Positions 43,767 through 52,614 of a stretch of DNA of 64,000 bases are shown here, piece by piece (position 1 is the stretch's first letter; each line of letters begins with the position of its first letter). Source of the DNA: Caulobacter sp. Lineage in GTDB: Bacteria; Pseudomonadota; Alphaproteobacteria; Caulobacterales; Caulobacteraceae. The stretch covers positions 62,001 through 126,000 of the forward strand of contig NZ_JAGIBH010000008.1 of the NCBI RefSeq assembly GCF_017744445.1, written 5' to 3'. Made by a program: the position numbers and the translations under genes. The notes beneath the pieces were generated by a model. It was not told the DNA's origin. It did no database searches and saw only the letters and a program-made list of their open reading frames with translations.

Positions 43767-43899
43767 GGGATTCCGGCGACAGCTTAGCCTGTCATGCTTT
43801 GTCACGAACGCGATGCAGAGCCGAAAGGCGGCGTCGCCAATCTCAGACCCGTAGCAGGGCCGCTCGCCCCCCAGGGCGGCCGCTGCCGGGAGAAATTGG

Positions 43900-44547
43900 A
43901 TGACGACGACCCGTAATATTTTGTTGGCTTTGACCCTCGTTGGCGGCGTTGCTGTCGCCGGGTCGGCCGGCGCCGAGCCGGTCAAGCTGTCCGCCAAGCA
44001 GACCGCCCTCACCGCCGACCACTTCCACGCCAAGACCCAGGTCATCGATGATCCGCTGGACATCGAGACGGTGATCAGCTCGGAGCATGGCTTCCGCGCC
44101 GGTCAGGGCCTGCTGAAGTCGCCGGCCAGCGACAACCACCTGCGCGCCTTCGTCGACAAGCGCTCGGGCGCCACCCGCTTCGAGGTGCGCCAGACCGTTA
44201 TGTACCCGGGCGCGATCCGCAACTACGGCCAGGTGTCGTACCAGACCAGCCAGTGGCCGGTCGAAGCGCCGCTGACCAAGATCCGCGACAATGCCAGCCA
44301 CTGCTTCTTCTTCGAAGCCCCGGAAGTCTGCCGCGAGGAAGTCTCGTTCAGCATTTCCGAGACCGAGCTGCGCAGCGCCGCCGCCAAGCCGGGCGCGTGG
44401 GCCTACAAGCTCACCTCGCCCAAGGGCTACGAGCACCGCACCGCCATCACCCACGCTGAAATCGAAGGCCTGCTGAAGGCCGTCGATACCTACCGCCGCG
44501 CCCTGCCCGCCGCCCAGGCGGCCGCCGACACGGCCTCGGGCAGCTAA
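43900..44547 (+). CDS. Exported protein of unknown function
   Basis: The 215-aa product has a signal peptide (ILLALTLVGGVAVAGSAGA), so it should reach the periplasm. The mature part is a single globular region with HAKTQVIDDPLDIETVISSE, DKRSGATRFEVRQTVMYPG and SHCFFFEAPEVCREEVSFSI; its two cysteines (in the last stretch) could form a disulfide. I recognise no family motif. Codon use looks like its neighbours. It lies 133 bp after the phytase and 23 bp before a very small exported protein on the same strand, which suggests a two-gene unit. Confidence 0.75.
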   Translation: MTTTRNILLALTLVGGVAVAGSAGAEPVKLSAKQTALTADHFHAKTQVIDDPLDIETVISSEHGFRAGQGLLKSPASDNHLRAFVDKRSGATRFEVRQTVMYPGAIRNYGQVSYQTSQWPVEAPLTKIRDNASHCFFFEAPEVCREEVSFSISETELRSAAAKPGAWAYKLTSPKGYEHRTAITHAEIEGLLKAVDTYRRALPAAQAAADTASGS

Positions 44548-44570
44548 GCCCACGCCCTCTGGAGTCTCCC

Positions 44571-44795
44571 ATGAAAGTTCTCGCTTCCCTCGCCCTCGCG
44601 GCCGCCTGCGTCGTCGCTTCCCCGGCCTTCGCCGGCCCGCAAGGCACTGGCCTGACCTTCACCGAGGAGGTCGCCAAGAAGGCGGCCGCCAAGAAGAAGG
44701 CCGAAGCCGCCGCCGCCAACACCCAGGCCTCGGCCGACTGCGCGTCCAAGACGGGCAAGGCCGAGAAGAAGGACAAGGCTTGCCGCGCCAGCTAG
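44571..44795 (+). CDS. Small exported Ala/Lys-rich protein
   Basis: The 74-aa product consists of a signal peptide (VLASLALAAACVVASPAFA) and a mature part of about 53 residues. That part is rich in Lys and Ala (VAKKAAAKKKAEAAAANTQ) with two cysteines. The ATG follows CTGGAGTCTCCC. A helix of mixed Lys/Ala suggests an acid- or envelope-binding peptide, but no function is recognisable. It follows an exported unknown protein by 23 bp. Confidence 0.7.
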   Translation: MKVLASLALAAACVVASPAFAGPQGTGLTFTEEVAKKAAAKKKAEAAAANTQASADCASKTGKAEKKDKACRAS

Positions 44796-44842
44796 GCCCG
44801 GCTTCCGAACGATCGTCGGGGATCTGAGCCCCCGGCGGTCCC

Positions 44843-44885
44843 GCCCTCGCGTGCAACCCCTAACCTGCAAACCGCACGCGAGGGC
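44843..44885 (+). terminator. Stem-loop after the small exported protein gene
   Basis: GCCCTCGCGTGC (44843-44854) pairs perfectly over 12 bp with GCACGCGAGGGC (44874-44885) around a 19-nt loop. No T-run follows, so it may be a Rho-independent terminator of weak form or an mRNA end stabiliser. Confidence 0.55.
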
Positions 44886-44967
44886 GACCCCACTTTCCCC
44901 GTTTTCGGTCAAAGCCTTGTGCTATGACCTTGTCTGCGGCCCTGCCGCGCTTAAGTAGCCCAGGCGT

Positions 44968-45738
44968 ATGGATTCTTCAGGTCACGGAACGATCGCTCTA
45001 CCGCGTGAGATGGCGAATGCGCCGCTCGCGCCTTCTGTGCTGATCGTCGAGGACGATCCCGCGCTGCGCACCCTGTTGATGCGCCTGCTGCGCGAGGAAG
45101 GTTTCCAGCCGCTCAGCGCCGGCCACGGCGCCGAAATGGCGCGGGTGCTGGAGACCAACAAGGTCGACCTGATCCTGCTGGACGTCATGCTGCCCGGCAG
45201 CAACGGCTTCGACATCTGCCGCAGCATCCGCCGCGAGAGCGACGTGCCGATCGTCATGCTCAGCGCCCGCGACGACGAGACCGATCGCCTGATCGGCCTG
45301 GAGCTGGGCGCGGACGACTATATCGGCAAGCCCTTCAGCAAGAAGGAGCTGATCGCCCGCATCCGCGCCATCCTGCGCCGCACCCAGGCTGGGGCTCAGT
45401 CCAGCCAGCCGCGCGGCCACCAGCAGATGACCTTCGCCGGCTGGAGCCTGGATCCGGGTCGCCGTGAACTGCTGTCGCCTGACGGCGCTTTCGTCGACCT
45501 GTCAGGCGCCGAGTTCGACTTGCTGCTGGCCTTCGTCAGCTCGCCCCAGCGGGTGATCGGCCGCGAGCGCCTGCTGGAGATGTCGCGCGCCCGCTTCTCG
45601 GACGCCTCGGACCGCAGCATCGACGTGCTGGTTAGCCGCCTGCGTCGCAAGCTGGCCGTCACCGGCCAGGCCGAGGCCCTGCTTCGCACCGTGCGCGGCG
45701 TGGGCTATATCTTCACCGCCCCCGTCGAACGTCGATAA
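44968..45738 (+). CDS. OmpR-family response regulator
   Basis: The 256-aa product has an N-terminal extension of about 22 residues before the receiver domain. The phospho-acceptor is Asp72 (LILLDVMLPGSNG) and KPFSKKELIARI carries the conserved Lys. A winged-helix domain follows (LSGAEFDLLLAFVSSPQRVI, RSIDVLVSRLRRKLAV, TVRGVGYIF). An internal ATG at 45010 would remove the extension. It lies 41 bp before a histidine kinase gene on the same strand, forming a two-component pair. Confidence 0.92.
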   Translation: MDSSGHGTIALPREMANAPLAPSVLIVEDDPALRTLLMRLLREEGFQPLSAGHGAEMARVLETNKVDLILLDVMLPGSNGFDICRSIRRESDVPIVMLSARDDETDRLIGLELGADDYIGKPFSKKELIARIRAILRRTQAGAQSSQPRGHQQMTFAGWSLDPGRRELLSPDGAFVDLSGAEFDLLLAFVSSPQRVIGRERLLEMSRARFSDASDRSIDVLVSRLRRKLAVTGQAEALLRTVRGVGYIFTAPVERR

Positions 45739-45779
45739 CTGGCGTCGGTATCTGGGGCGGCGATGAAGCAGGAGCGACG

Positions 45780-47102
45780 ATGAAGCTGCTGCGGCTGTGG
45801 CCGCAGCGCCTGGTCGGCCAGGTCACCCTGGTCCTTATGCTGGCCGTGGCGCTGGAATTCGTCGGCAGCTCGATCCTGTTCGAGAACAGTCGGCTCTACC
45901 CCAATCGCGACAACCAAATCCGCCGCGCAGCCGAACAGCTGGTCGCGGCTGAAACGATTCTGAAGACCGGTCCGACCAATGAACGCGTGGCCGAGGCGGC
46001 GATGATCTCCAATCGCGCCACCGAGCTGACCTGGTCGCCCCTGCCCCACCTGATCGACCGCAACCGCCCGGCCGAGAACCAGCTAAAGGAACGCCTGCGC
46101 GAGGCCGAGCCCGCCCTGCGCGATCGCGACCTGCGCCTGAACGCCGACACCGACCACGCCCTGCCGCGCGACACCTATCTGAAGGCGTCGCTGCGTCTGC
46201 GCGACGGCTCCTGGCTGACCCTTAAGACCAAGATCCGCGCCGCGCCCTGGGCGGTGCTGCTCAGCAGCGTCGGCTCGGCCTTCATCCTGGGCCTGGGCGT
46301 CATCGCCGCGGCAGCCCTGGTGCTGCGCAATCTCAGCCGTCCGTTGCGCGCCCTGGCCGAGGCCGCCGACAAGGTCGGGCAAGGCGCCCATGTGCGCATC
46401 TCCGAGAGCGGGGCTCGCGACCTGAAGCTGGTCGCCGAGGCCTTCAACGCCATGCAGGACCGTATTTCCGGATTGTTGCGGGCGCGTACGGAGGCGCTTG
46501 CCGCCGTTGGCCACGACCTGCGTACGCCCCTGTCGCGCCTGCGCCTGCGGGCCGGCTTCGTGAAGGACGCCGAAGCCCGCGAGGCGCTGGAGGCCGATGT
46601 CGACGAGATGACGGCCATGCTCGACTCGCTGCTGGCCTATCTGGGCGGCCAGGAGGATCCCGAGCCGCAGCGCCGCATGGACCTGGCCGCCATCGCCATG
46701 ACCGTCGTCGACGACGCCGCCGACTCCGAGCGCCAGGCCACCTATGCCGGCTTCGACCACCTGCCGGTCCATGCCCGCCCCGTTTCGCTGAAGCGGGCGA
46801 TCAGCAACATTGTCGAGAACGCCCTGCACTATGGCGGCGACGCGGCCGTGAGCCTGACCCGTGAGGGCCGCACGGCGGTGCTGGCGGTCGAGGACAACGG
46901 TCCGGGCATCCCCGAGAACGAACTGGCCGAGGTGCTGCAGCCCTTCCACCGCCTGGACAGCGCGCGCGCCAGAAACACCGCCGGCCTGGGCCTAGGCCTG
47001 ACCATCGTCCAGCAGATCCTGCAGCGCGAAGGCGGCGCCCTGGTGCTGAAGAACCGGCCGCAAGGCGGGTTGCGGGTGGAGTTGCGGCTGCCGGCGCTCT
47101 GA
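45780..47102 (+). CDS. Sensor histidine kinase (EnvZ-like)
   Basis: The 440-aa product has two membrane segments (about 15-33 and 157-182) around a periplasmic sensor of roughly 120 residues, then a HAMP domain (LRNLSRPLRALAEAADKVGQ). The H-box is VGHDLRTPLSRLRLR with His245; ISNIVENALHYGG, VEDNGPGIPE and LGLGLTIVQQIL form the ATP site. The architecture is that of EnvZ-type kinases. It pairs with the OmpR-type regulator just upstream. No sensed signal can be named. Confidence 0.92.
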   Translation: MKLLRLWPQRLVGQVTLVLMLAVALEFVGSSILFENSRLYPNRDNQIRRAAEQLVAAETILKTGPTNERVAEAAMISNRATELTWSPLPHLIDRNRPAENQLKERLREAEPALRDRDLRLNADTDHALPRDTYLKASLRLRDGSWLTLKTKIRAAPWAVLLSSVGSAFILGLGVIAAAALVLRNLSRPLRALAEAADKVGQGAHVRISESGARDLKLVAEAFNAMQDRISGLLRARTEALAAVGHDLRTPLSRLRLRAGFVKDAEAREALEADVDEMTAMLDSLLAYLGGQEDPEPQRRMDLAAIAMTVVDDAADSERQATYAGFDHLPVHARPVSLKRAISNIVENALHYGGDAAVSLTREGRTAVLAVEDNGPGIPENELAEVLQPFHRLDSARARNTAGLGLGLTIVQQILQREGGALVLKNRPQGGLRVELRLPAL

Positions 47103-47460
47103 GCGCTCCAGCTCCAGCAACAAACCAGAAATCTGCCTTCCTAGGCCTTGTGCCCAGGACCCATCGCACCGCTGCCGATGAACCGCCGCATGCCCGCCAC
47201 ACGGCCGGTGCGTCCCTCTGAAACGCCGTTTTCCAGCCGTTCCATGGGTCCTAGGCACAAGGCCTAGGAAGGCGGGATTGGAGTGTTCCGGGGACCGCGA
47301 GCGCGGCCATTCCCGACATCCTTTGTCACAAAGCCGCTGCAACGCAGCAAAACCCGGAAACGACCTTCGACATGCGTCGGGCTCTGCCCGCTAGACGCCC
47401 GCCGCGACGCCCTTCCCCCCTTTTCCAGGCGTCGTGGCGGCTACTTGTACGGAGGTTGCC
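47103..47460. other. Intergenic region carrying a long inverted repeat
   Basis: The 358 bases between the kinase and carbonic anhydrase genes hold no convincing gene. About 140 bases are taken up by a long inverted repeat (47136-47272). The remainder includes a C-rich stretch (47398-47430) and the GGAGG ribosome-binding site just before 47461. Confidence 0.6.
47136..47272. repeat. Long inverted repeat, intergenic palindromic element
   Basis: The left arm (47136-47164) and right arm (47244-47272) are 29-bp inverted copies with one mismatch (GCCC versus GCCT), separated by 79 bases. Each arm contains the palindrome CCTAGG. The arrangement looks like a mobile palindromic repeat of the kind scattered between genes in alphaproteobacteria; copy number elsewhere cannot be seen here. 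Confidence 0.75.
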
Positions 47461-48156
47461 TTGGAACAGTTTCTCGAACGCGCCGCGCTGTTTCGCGGCC
47501 AGGTTTTCCCCGCCCAGAGCGCGCTCTACGAGCGTCTGGCCAGCCACGGCCAGAGCCCCTCGGCCCTGATGATCTCGTGCGCCGACAGCCGCGTCGTGCC
47601 GGAGCTGATCACGCAAGCCAATCCGGGCGACCTGTTCGTCTGCCGTAACGCCGGCAACATCGTCCCGCCGTTCAGCCAAGCCAACGGCGGCGTCTCGTCG
47701 GCCGTGGAATACGCCGTCATGGCCCTGGGCGTGCGCGACATCGTCGTCTGCGGCCACTCCGACTGCGGCGCCATGAAGGCGTTCTCGAACCCGGCGGCCC
47801 TCGAAAAGATGCCGAACGTGGCCGCCTGGCTGCGCCACGCCCACGCCGCCCACAGCGTCGTCTGCAACGCCTATCACGGCCTGGACGAGCACGGCACGAC
47901 CCGCGCCCTGTCGCTGGAAAACGTGGTGGTCCAGATCAATCATCTGCGCACCCACCCGTCGGTGGCCTCGGCCATCGCCCAGGGCAAGCTGACGCTGCAC
48001 GGCTGGTTCTTCGAGATCGAGACCGGTCAGATCCAAGCCTACAACGGCGACACCGGCCAGTTCGAGCAAGTCTATGAAGGCGCGCCGCTGCCCGTGGCCC
48101 AACGTCCGGCCAAGCGCATGGTCGCCGCCGACCACCTGGGCATCGCCGCCGAATGA
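47461..48156 (+). CDS. Beta-class carbonic anhydrase
   Basis: The 231-aa product is a beta-carbonic anhydrase. Its zinc ligands are visible as Cys40 and Asp42 (SCADSRV) with His99 and Cys102 (CGHSDCGAM); Arg44 forms the usual Asp-Arg dyad. The enzyme interconverts CO2 and bicarbonate in the cytoplasm. I chose the TTG at 47461 because GGAGG precedes it by six bases; the frame extends to a GTG at 47434. Its end overlaps the SulP transporter start (ATGA), indicating a two-gene bicarbonate unit. Confidence 0.92.
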   Translation: MEQFLERAALFRGQVFPAQSALYERLASHGQSPSALMISCADSRVVPELITQANPGDLFVCRNAGNIVPPFSQANGGVSSAVEYAVMALGVRDIVVCGHSDCGAMKAFSNPAALEKMPNVAAWLRHAHAAHSVVCNAYHGLDEHGTTRALSLENVVVQINHLRTHPSVASAIAQGKLTLHGWFFEIETGQIQAYNGDTGQFEQVYEGAPLPVAQRPAKRMVAADHLGIAAE

Positions 48157-49712
48157 CCGCTCCCGCCGTTTCCTCCCCGAACGGCGCTTCGAGCGTGAAG
48201 CCCGGTTTCGGCACGATCCTGTCGCGTGACTTCATCGCCTCGATCGTCGTCTTCCTCGTGGCGATGCCCCTCTGCATGGGCATCGCCGTCGCCTCCGGCG
48301 TTCCGGCCGAGCGCGGCCTGGTCACCGGCATCATCGGCGGCATCGTCGTCGGCGCCCTGGCCGGCTCGCCCCTGCAGGTCAGCGGTCCCGCCGCCGGCCT
48401 GGCCGTCATCGTCTTCGAGATCGTCGCCAAGCACGGCCTGTCCATGCTGGGCCCGATCCTGGTCGTCGCCGGCCTGATCCAGCTGATCGCCGGCGCCGCC
48501 AAGCTCGGCAACTGGTTCCGCGCCATCTCGCCGGCCGTCGTGCACGGCATGCTGGCCGGCATCGGCGTGCTGATCGTAGCGGGCCAGTTCCACGTCCTGT
48601 TCGGCGACTCGCCCAAGGCCCACGGCCTGCAGAACCTGGCCGCCATCCCCGGCGCCCTGGCTGGCGTGCAGTTCGCGACCCTGACCCAAGTCGAGGCCGC
48701 CCTGGCCGTCGGCGTGGTGACGATCGGCTCGATCCTGCTGTGGGAGAAGTTCCGTCCCAAGGCCCTGAAGCTGGTTCCGGGCGCCCTGCTGGGCGTCATC
48801 GCCGGCACCGTGCTGGCCACGGTCCTGGGCCTGGACGTCAAGAAGATCGTCGTGCCGGAGTCGATCGCCGCGGCGATCGCCGTTCCGGGTGTCGCCGACT
48901 TCGCCAAGATGGCCGATCCGACGCTGCTGGTGACCGCCATCGCGGTGGCCTTCATCGCCTCGGCCGAGACCTTGCTGTCGGCCGCCGCCGTCGACCGCAT
49001 GCATGACGGCGAGCGCACGAAGTACAACAAGGAGCTGGGCGCCCAGGGCGTCGGCAACCTGCTGTGCGGCCTGGTCGGCGCCCTGCCGATGACCGGCGTG
49101 ATCGTGCGCAGCTCGGCCAACGTCCAGGCCGGCGCCATGAGCCGCATGTCGGCCATTCTGCACGGCGTCTGGATCCTGGCCTTCGTCGCCCTGCTGCCCT
49201 GGCTCCTGCGCATGGTGCCCAGCGCCGCCCTCGCCGGCGTGCTGGTCGTCACGGGCTGGAAGCTGGTCAGCCTGCAGCACGTGCGCCACCTGTTCGCGCG
49301 CTACGGCCTGCTGCCGGCCCTGATCTGGGCGGCGACCTTCGCCATGGTCGTGGCCACGGACCTCCTGACCGGCGTGCTGGTCGGCATGGCCCTGACCCTG
49401 CTCGAGCTGATCCCCAACCTGAACAAGATGCGCCTCAGCGTCGCCCAGCATCGTCTGAGCGAGGACGAGAGCGAGATCCGACTGGAAGGCGCGGCCACGT
49501 TCATCCAGCTGCCCAAGATCGCCAAGGTCCTGGACGGCGCGCCGAACAAGGGCCGGGTTCGCCTGAATACCCGCGGCCTGACCAGCCTGGACCACACCGT
49601 CGCCGAGGCCCTCAGCGACTGGCTGAAAGGCAAGGCCCGGGCCGGGGTGAATGTCGAGCTCCCCAGCTCATGCGCCTACGGAGACCGCCTGCGCGCGGCC
49701 CTCGCCCACTAA
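48153..49712 (+). CDS. SulP-family anion (probably bicarbonate) transporter
   Basis: The 519-aa product has about ten to twelve membrane segments of SulP type (for example FIASIVVFLVAMPLCMGIAV, LVTGIIGGIVVGALAGSPLQ, SGPAAGLAVIVFEI). A STAS-like cytoplasmic domain occupies roughly 420-519 (GAATFIQLPKIAKVL, TRGLTSLDHTVAEAL). SulP proteins carry sulfate, bicarbonate or other anions. Its start overlaps the carbonic anhydrase gene, so bicarbonate is the most likely cargo, as in other carbonic anhydrase-SulP pairs. A strong terminator follows. Confidence 0.88.
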   Translation: MTAPAVSSPNGASSVKPGFGTILSRDFIASIVVFLVAMPLCMGIAVASGVPAERGLVTGIIGGIVVGALAGSPLQVSGPAAGLAVIVFEIVAKHGLSMLGPILVVAGLIQLIAGAAKLGNWFRAISPAVVHGMLAGIGVLIVAGQFHVLFGDSPKAHGLQNLAAIPGALAGVQFATLTQVEAALAVGVVTIGSILLWEKFRPKALKLVPGALLGVIAGTVLATVLGLDVKKIVVPESIAAAIAVPGVADFAKMADPTLLVTAIAVAFIASAETLLSAAAVDRMHDGERTKYNKELGAQGVGNLLCGLVGALPMTGVIVRSSANVQAGAMSRMSAILHGVWILAFVALLPWLLRMVPSAALAGVLVVTGWKLVSLQHVRHLFARYGLLPALIWAATFAMVVATDLLTGVLVGMALTLLELIPNLNKMRLSVAQHRLSEDESEIRLEGAATFIQLPKIAKVLDGAPNKGRVRLNTRGLTSLDHTVAEALSDWLKGKARAGVNVELPSSCAYGDRLRAALAH

Positions 49713-49725
49713 TCCCACCCGCCTT

Positions 49726-49759
49726 CCCGGGAGCGCCTCACCGCGCTCCCGGGTTTTCT
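49726..49759 (+). terminator. Rho-independent terminator after the SulP gene
   Basis: CCCGGGAGCGC (49726-49736) and GCGCTCCCGGG (49743-49753) make a perfect 11-bp stem with a 6-nt loop, followed by TTTTCTT. This is a classical terminator for the carbonic anhydrase-SulP unit. Confidence 0.92.
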
Positions 49760-49776
49760 TCAATGAGAGCAACAAG

Positions 49777-50187
49777 ATGAACAAAGCCCAGGAACGCGCC
49801 GCTGACATCGCCACCCAGGTTCTGTGCGCTTATCTCAGCAACAACACCGTCTCGCCCGACGATCTGCCGGCCCTGACGGCCCGCACCTATGCCGCCCTCG
49901 AGGCGGTTTTCGCGGGTCCGTCCGGCGCGCCGCTGCCGATCTCGACGCCGACCGCCGAAGAGATCGCCGCCAGCGTCACCCCGGACGCCATCGTCAGCTT
50001 CGAGAACGGCCGCCGTTATCGCTCGCTGCGGCGGCACCTGAACCAGCTGGGCCTGACCGACGACCAGTACCGCGCCAAGTGGGGCCTGCCGTCCGACTAT
50101 CCGCTGGTGGCCCAGAGCTTCTCGGACCTGCGCTCCAGCGCCGCCCGCGCCCAGCGCTTCGGCGGCATCGCGGTTGCTGCGGAATAA
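49777..50187 (+). CDS. MucR/Ros-family transcriptional regulator
   Basis: The 136-aa product matches the MucR family, with TPDAIVSFENGRRYRSLRRH and LGLTDDQYRAKWGLPSDYPL near the C-terminus. The usual zinc-finger cysteine pair is not seen at the expected place (VSFENG instead of a C-containing stretch), so metal binding may be lost, as in some homologues. MucR proteins bind AT-rich promoters and in Caulobacter-type bacteria control cell-cycle and envelope genes. The ATG at 49777 was chosen over the frame start at 49651, which would overlap the terminator. Confidence 0.9.
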   Translation: MNKAQERAADIATQVLCAYLSNNTVSPDDLPALTARTYAALEAVFAGPSGAPLPISTPTAEEIAASVTPDAIVSFENGRRYRSLRRHLNQLGLTDDQYRAKWGLPSDYPLVAQSFSDLRSSAARAQRFGGIAVAAE

Positions 50188-50191
50188 CGGG

Positions 50192-50224
50192 CAAAAGAAA
50201 AGCCCGGGCGAAACCGTCCGGGCT
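50192..50224 (-). terminator. Hairpin with T-run on the minus strand
   Basis: AGCCCGG (50201-50207) pairs with CCGGGCT (50218-50224), and inner bases extend the stem. The T-rich tail (TTTTCTTTT) lies on the minus strand. No minus-strand gene ends here, so it may block leftward read-through into the MucR gene or end an antisense RNA. Confidence 0.5.
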
Positions 50225-50421
50225 GAAGGAGTTAGGGAGGAAACGCCCCAGGAAGGGCAGAGGCCAACAGCCTCACGGGTTTCCATCTATGGTCGGACAA
50301 ATCCGGTTCAAGGGCGTGGGGCGCAAAAACTTCCCTTTCAGCGCGCTTGGCTTGTCCTGGCCCTGTGGTATTGAGCCCGACCACGGTTGAGGGCCTGCGC
50401 CCGAAGCGAGCGCCGAGTCTC

Positions 50422-52593
50422 ATGTCCGATCCCAACGATCCGAACGACACCGTCCCCGAGACCCCAAAACCCGAGACTTCGGCGCCCAAACCCAGGAAGC
50501 CTCGGAAACCGCGCGCCAAGGCCGCGATGACCGACGCGGCGGTGCTGCCCGAGACCCCGGCCGAACCCGCCGTTGGAGAACTGGTCGCCGAGCCTGAAGC
50601 GCTCCCGAAAGAGGCTCCGCCCGAGCCCGCCGAGACCGAGCTGCCGGAAGCCGTCGAAGCGGTCCCCGAAGCCGCCCTCTCCCCGGCCGAGCCGGAAACG
50701 CCGAAGAAGCCGCCGATCTGGAAGCGCCCCGCCTGGCTGATCGGCGCGGCCGCCGCCGTGGTGCTGGTGATCGTGCTCTTCGCCTCGCTGTTCTGGTCGC
50801 TGCCGCTAAGCCGCGCCCTGGAGCCGCTGAACAACTCGGCCATCGTGCTGGTCGCCGAAGACGGCTCGCCGATCGCCCGCCGGGGCTCGTACAAGGAAGC
50901 GCCGATCGACGTCGCCAAGCTGCCGGACTATGTGCCCGGGGCCTTCGTCTCGATCGAGGACCGCCGCTTCTACAGCCACATGGGCGTCGACCCGAAGGCC
51001 ATCGCCCGCGCCCTGGGCCGCAACGCCCAGGCGGGCGGCGTGTCGGAAGGCGGCTCGACCATCACCCAGCAGCTGGCCAAGAACGCCTTCCTGAGCAGCG
51101 ACCGCAACCTGCGTCGCAAGGCGCAAGAAGCGATGATCGCCGTCTATCTGGAGGCGCGCCTCTCCAAGAAGGAGATCCTGTCGCGCTACCTGTCGTCGGT
51201 CTATTTCGGCGACGGCGCCTTTGGCCTGCGCGCCGCGGCCCGGCACTATTTCGGCAAGCAGCCCGAGCAGCTGTCGGTAGGCGAAGCCGCCATGCTGGCC
51301 GGCCTCGTGAAGGCCCCCTCGCGCCTCGCCCCCACCAACAATATCGAAGGCGCGCGCGAGCGCATGCGCGTGGTGCTGGGCGCCATGGTCGAGACCAAGA
51401 CCATCACCCAGGCGCAGGCCGATGCGGTCGGCGACGTCTCGCCGGTCGAGGCCCAGGACAAGCTGCCGACGGGCTCGTACTTCGCCGACTGGGCCCTGCC
51501 CCAGGCCCGCGCCGCCATCGGCGCCCGCTACGGCGAGACGATCGTGAAGACCACCCTGGATCCCGAGATGCAGGAGAAGGCCGAGCGGATCCTCAACGAC
51601 TACATCGCCCGCGACGGCAAGGTCCTGAACATCACCCAGGGCGCCCTGGTGGCCATGCGCAAGGACGGCCGCGTCGTCGCCATGGTCGGCGGCCGCGACT
51701 ACAAGACCAGCCAGTTCAACCGCGCCGACGGCGAGCGCCAATCGGGCTCGTCGTTCAAGCTGTTCGTCTACCTGGCCGCCCTGCAATCGGGCATGACCTC
51801 GACCAGCCCGATCCTAGACACGCCGGTGCAGGTCAGCGGCTACATGCCCAAGAACCACGAGGGCAAGTATCGCGACCGCGAGGTGCCGCTGATCACCGCC
51901 TTCGCCGCCTCGTCGAACGTGGCCGCCGTGCGCCTGGCCCACGACCTGGGTCCGGCCAAGGTGATCAAGGTCGCCCGCCAGCTGGGCGTGACCGAAAAGA
52001 TCCCCGACGACCTGACCATGGCCCTGGGCACCGGCTCGATGAGCCTGACGCGCCTGACGGCGGCCTATGCCTCGGTGGCGGCCGGCGAGTATCCGGTCGT
52101 GGCCCACGGCCTGGACAGCTTCAACAAGCCCAAGACCACCGCCTATGACCCCAAGGTGCTGGCCAACATGCGCGACCTGCTGCGCTCGGCCACCCATCGC
52201 GGCACGGGCCTGGAAGCGGCCATCCCCGGCGCCTTCGGCAAGACCGGCACCACCCAGGACTATCACGACGCCCTGTTCGTCGGTTACGTCGACGACCTGG
52301 TGGTGGGCGTGTGGGTCGGCAATGACGACAACAGCTCGATGAACGGCGTGGTCGGCGGCGGCGAACCCGCCAAGATCTGGAAGGCCTTCATGCTGGCCGC
52401 CCTGGGCCGCCAGGTCGCCCCGACCGTCGAGGAGGATCCGATGGAGGACCTGGGCCTGTCGCTCGAAGGCGAGATCGGCCCCGACGGCCTGCCGCTGGCC
52501 CCGCTGACGGCGGTTCCTGCCCCGCCGACCGAACCTCAGCCCCCCAACAGCGGCGTCCCGATCGCCCCGCCGCCGCCGGAGCCGCGCCCCTAA
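50422..52593 (+). CDS. Class A penicillin-binding protein (transglycosylase/transpeptidase)
   Basis: The 723-aa product has an N-terminal cytoplasmic tail of about 97 residues rich in Pro and Glu and one membrane segment (about 105-125). The glycosyltransferase 51 domain follows with catalytic Glu179 (SIEDRRFYSHMGVDPKAIAR) and GGSTITQQLAKNAF. The transpeptidase domain has S443-x-x-K446 (SGSSFKLF), the SSN motif (FAASSNVAAVRLA) and KTGTTQDYHDALFVGY. It polymerises and cross-links peptidoglycan. A short Pro-rich tail ends the protein. The start at 50422 was chosen because upstream sequence lacks a signal. A small membrane protein gene follows by 21 bp. Confidence 0.93.
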   Translation: MSDPNDPNDTVPETPKPETSAPKPRKPRKPRAKAAMTDAAVLPETPAEPAVGELVAEPEALPKEAPPEPAETELPEAVEAVPEAALSPAEPETPKKPPIWKRPAWLIGAAAAVVLVIVLFASLFWSLPLSRALEPLNNSAIVLVAEDGSPIARRGSYKEAPIDVAKLPDYVPGAFVSIEDRRFYSHMGVDPKAIARALGRNAQAGGVSEGGSTITQQLAKNAFLSSDRNLRRKAQEAMIAVYLEARLSKKEILSRYLSSVYFGDGAFGLRAAARHYFGKQPEQLSVGEAAMLAGLVKAPSRLAPTNNIEGARERMRVVLGAMVETKTITQAQADAVGDVSPVEAQDKLPTGSYFADWALPQARAAIGARYGETIVKTTLDPEMQEKAERILNDYIARDGKVLNITQGALVAMRKDGRVVAMVGGRDYKTSQFNRADGERQSGSSFKLFVYLAALQSGMTSTSPILDTPVQVSGYMPKNHEGKYRDREVPLITAFAASSNVAAVRLAHDLGPAKVIKVARQLGVTEKIPDDLTMALGTGSMSLTRLTAAYASVAAGEYPVVAHGLDSFNKPKTTAYDPKVLANMRDLLRSATHRGTGLEAAIPGAFGKTGTTQDYHDALFVGYVDDLVVGVWVGNDDNSSMNGVVGGGEPAKIWKAFMLAALGRQVAPTVEEDPMEDLGLSLEGEIGPDGLPLAPLTAVPAPPTEPQPPNSGVPIAPPPPEPRP

Positions 52594-52614
52594 CAGCCCT
52601 TTGAGGAGACCGAC

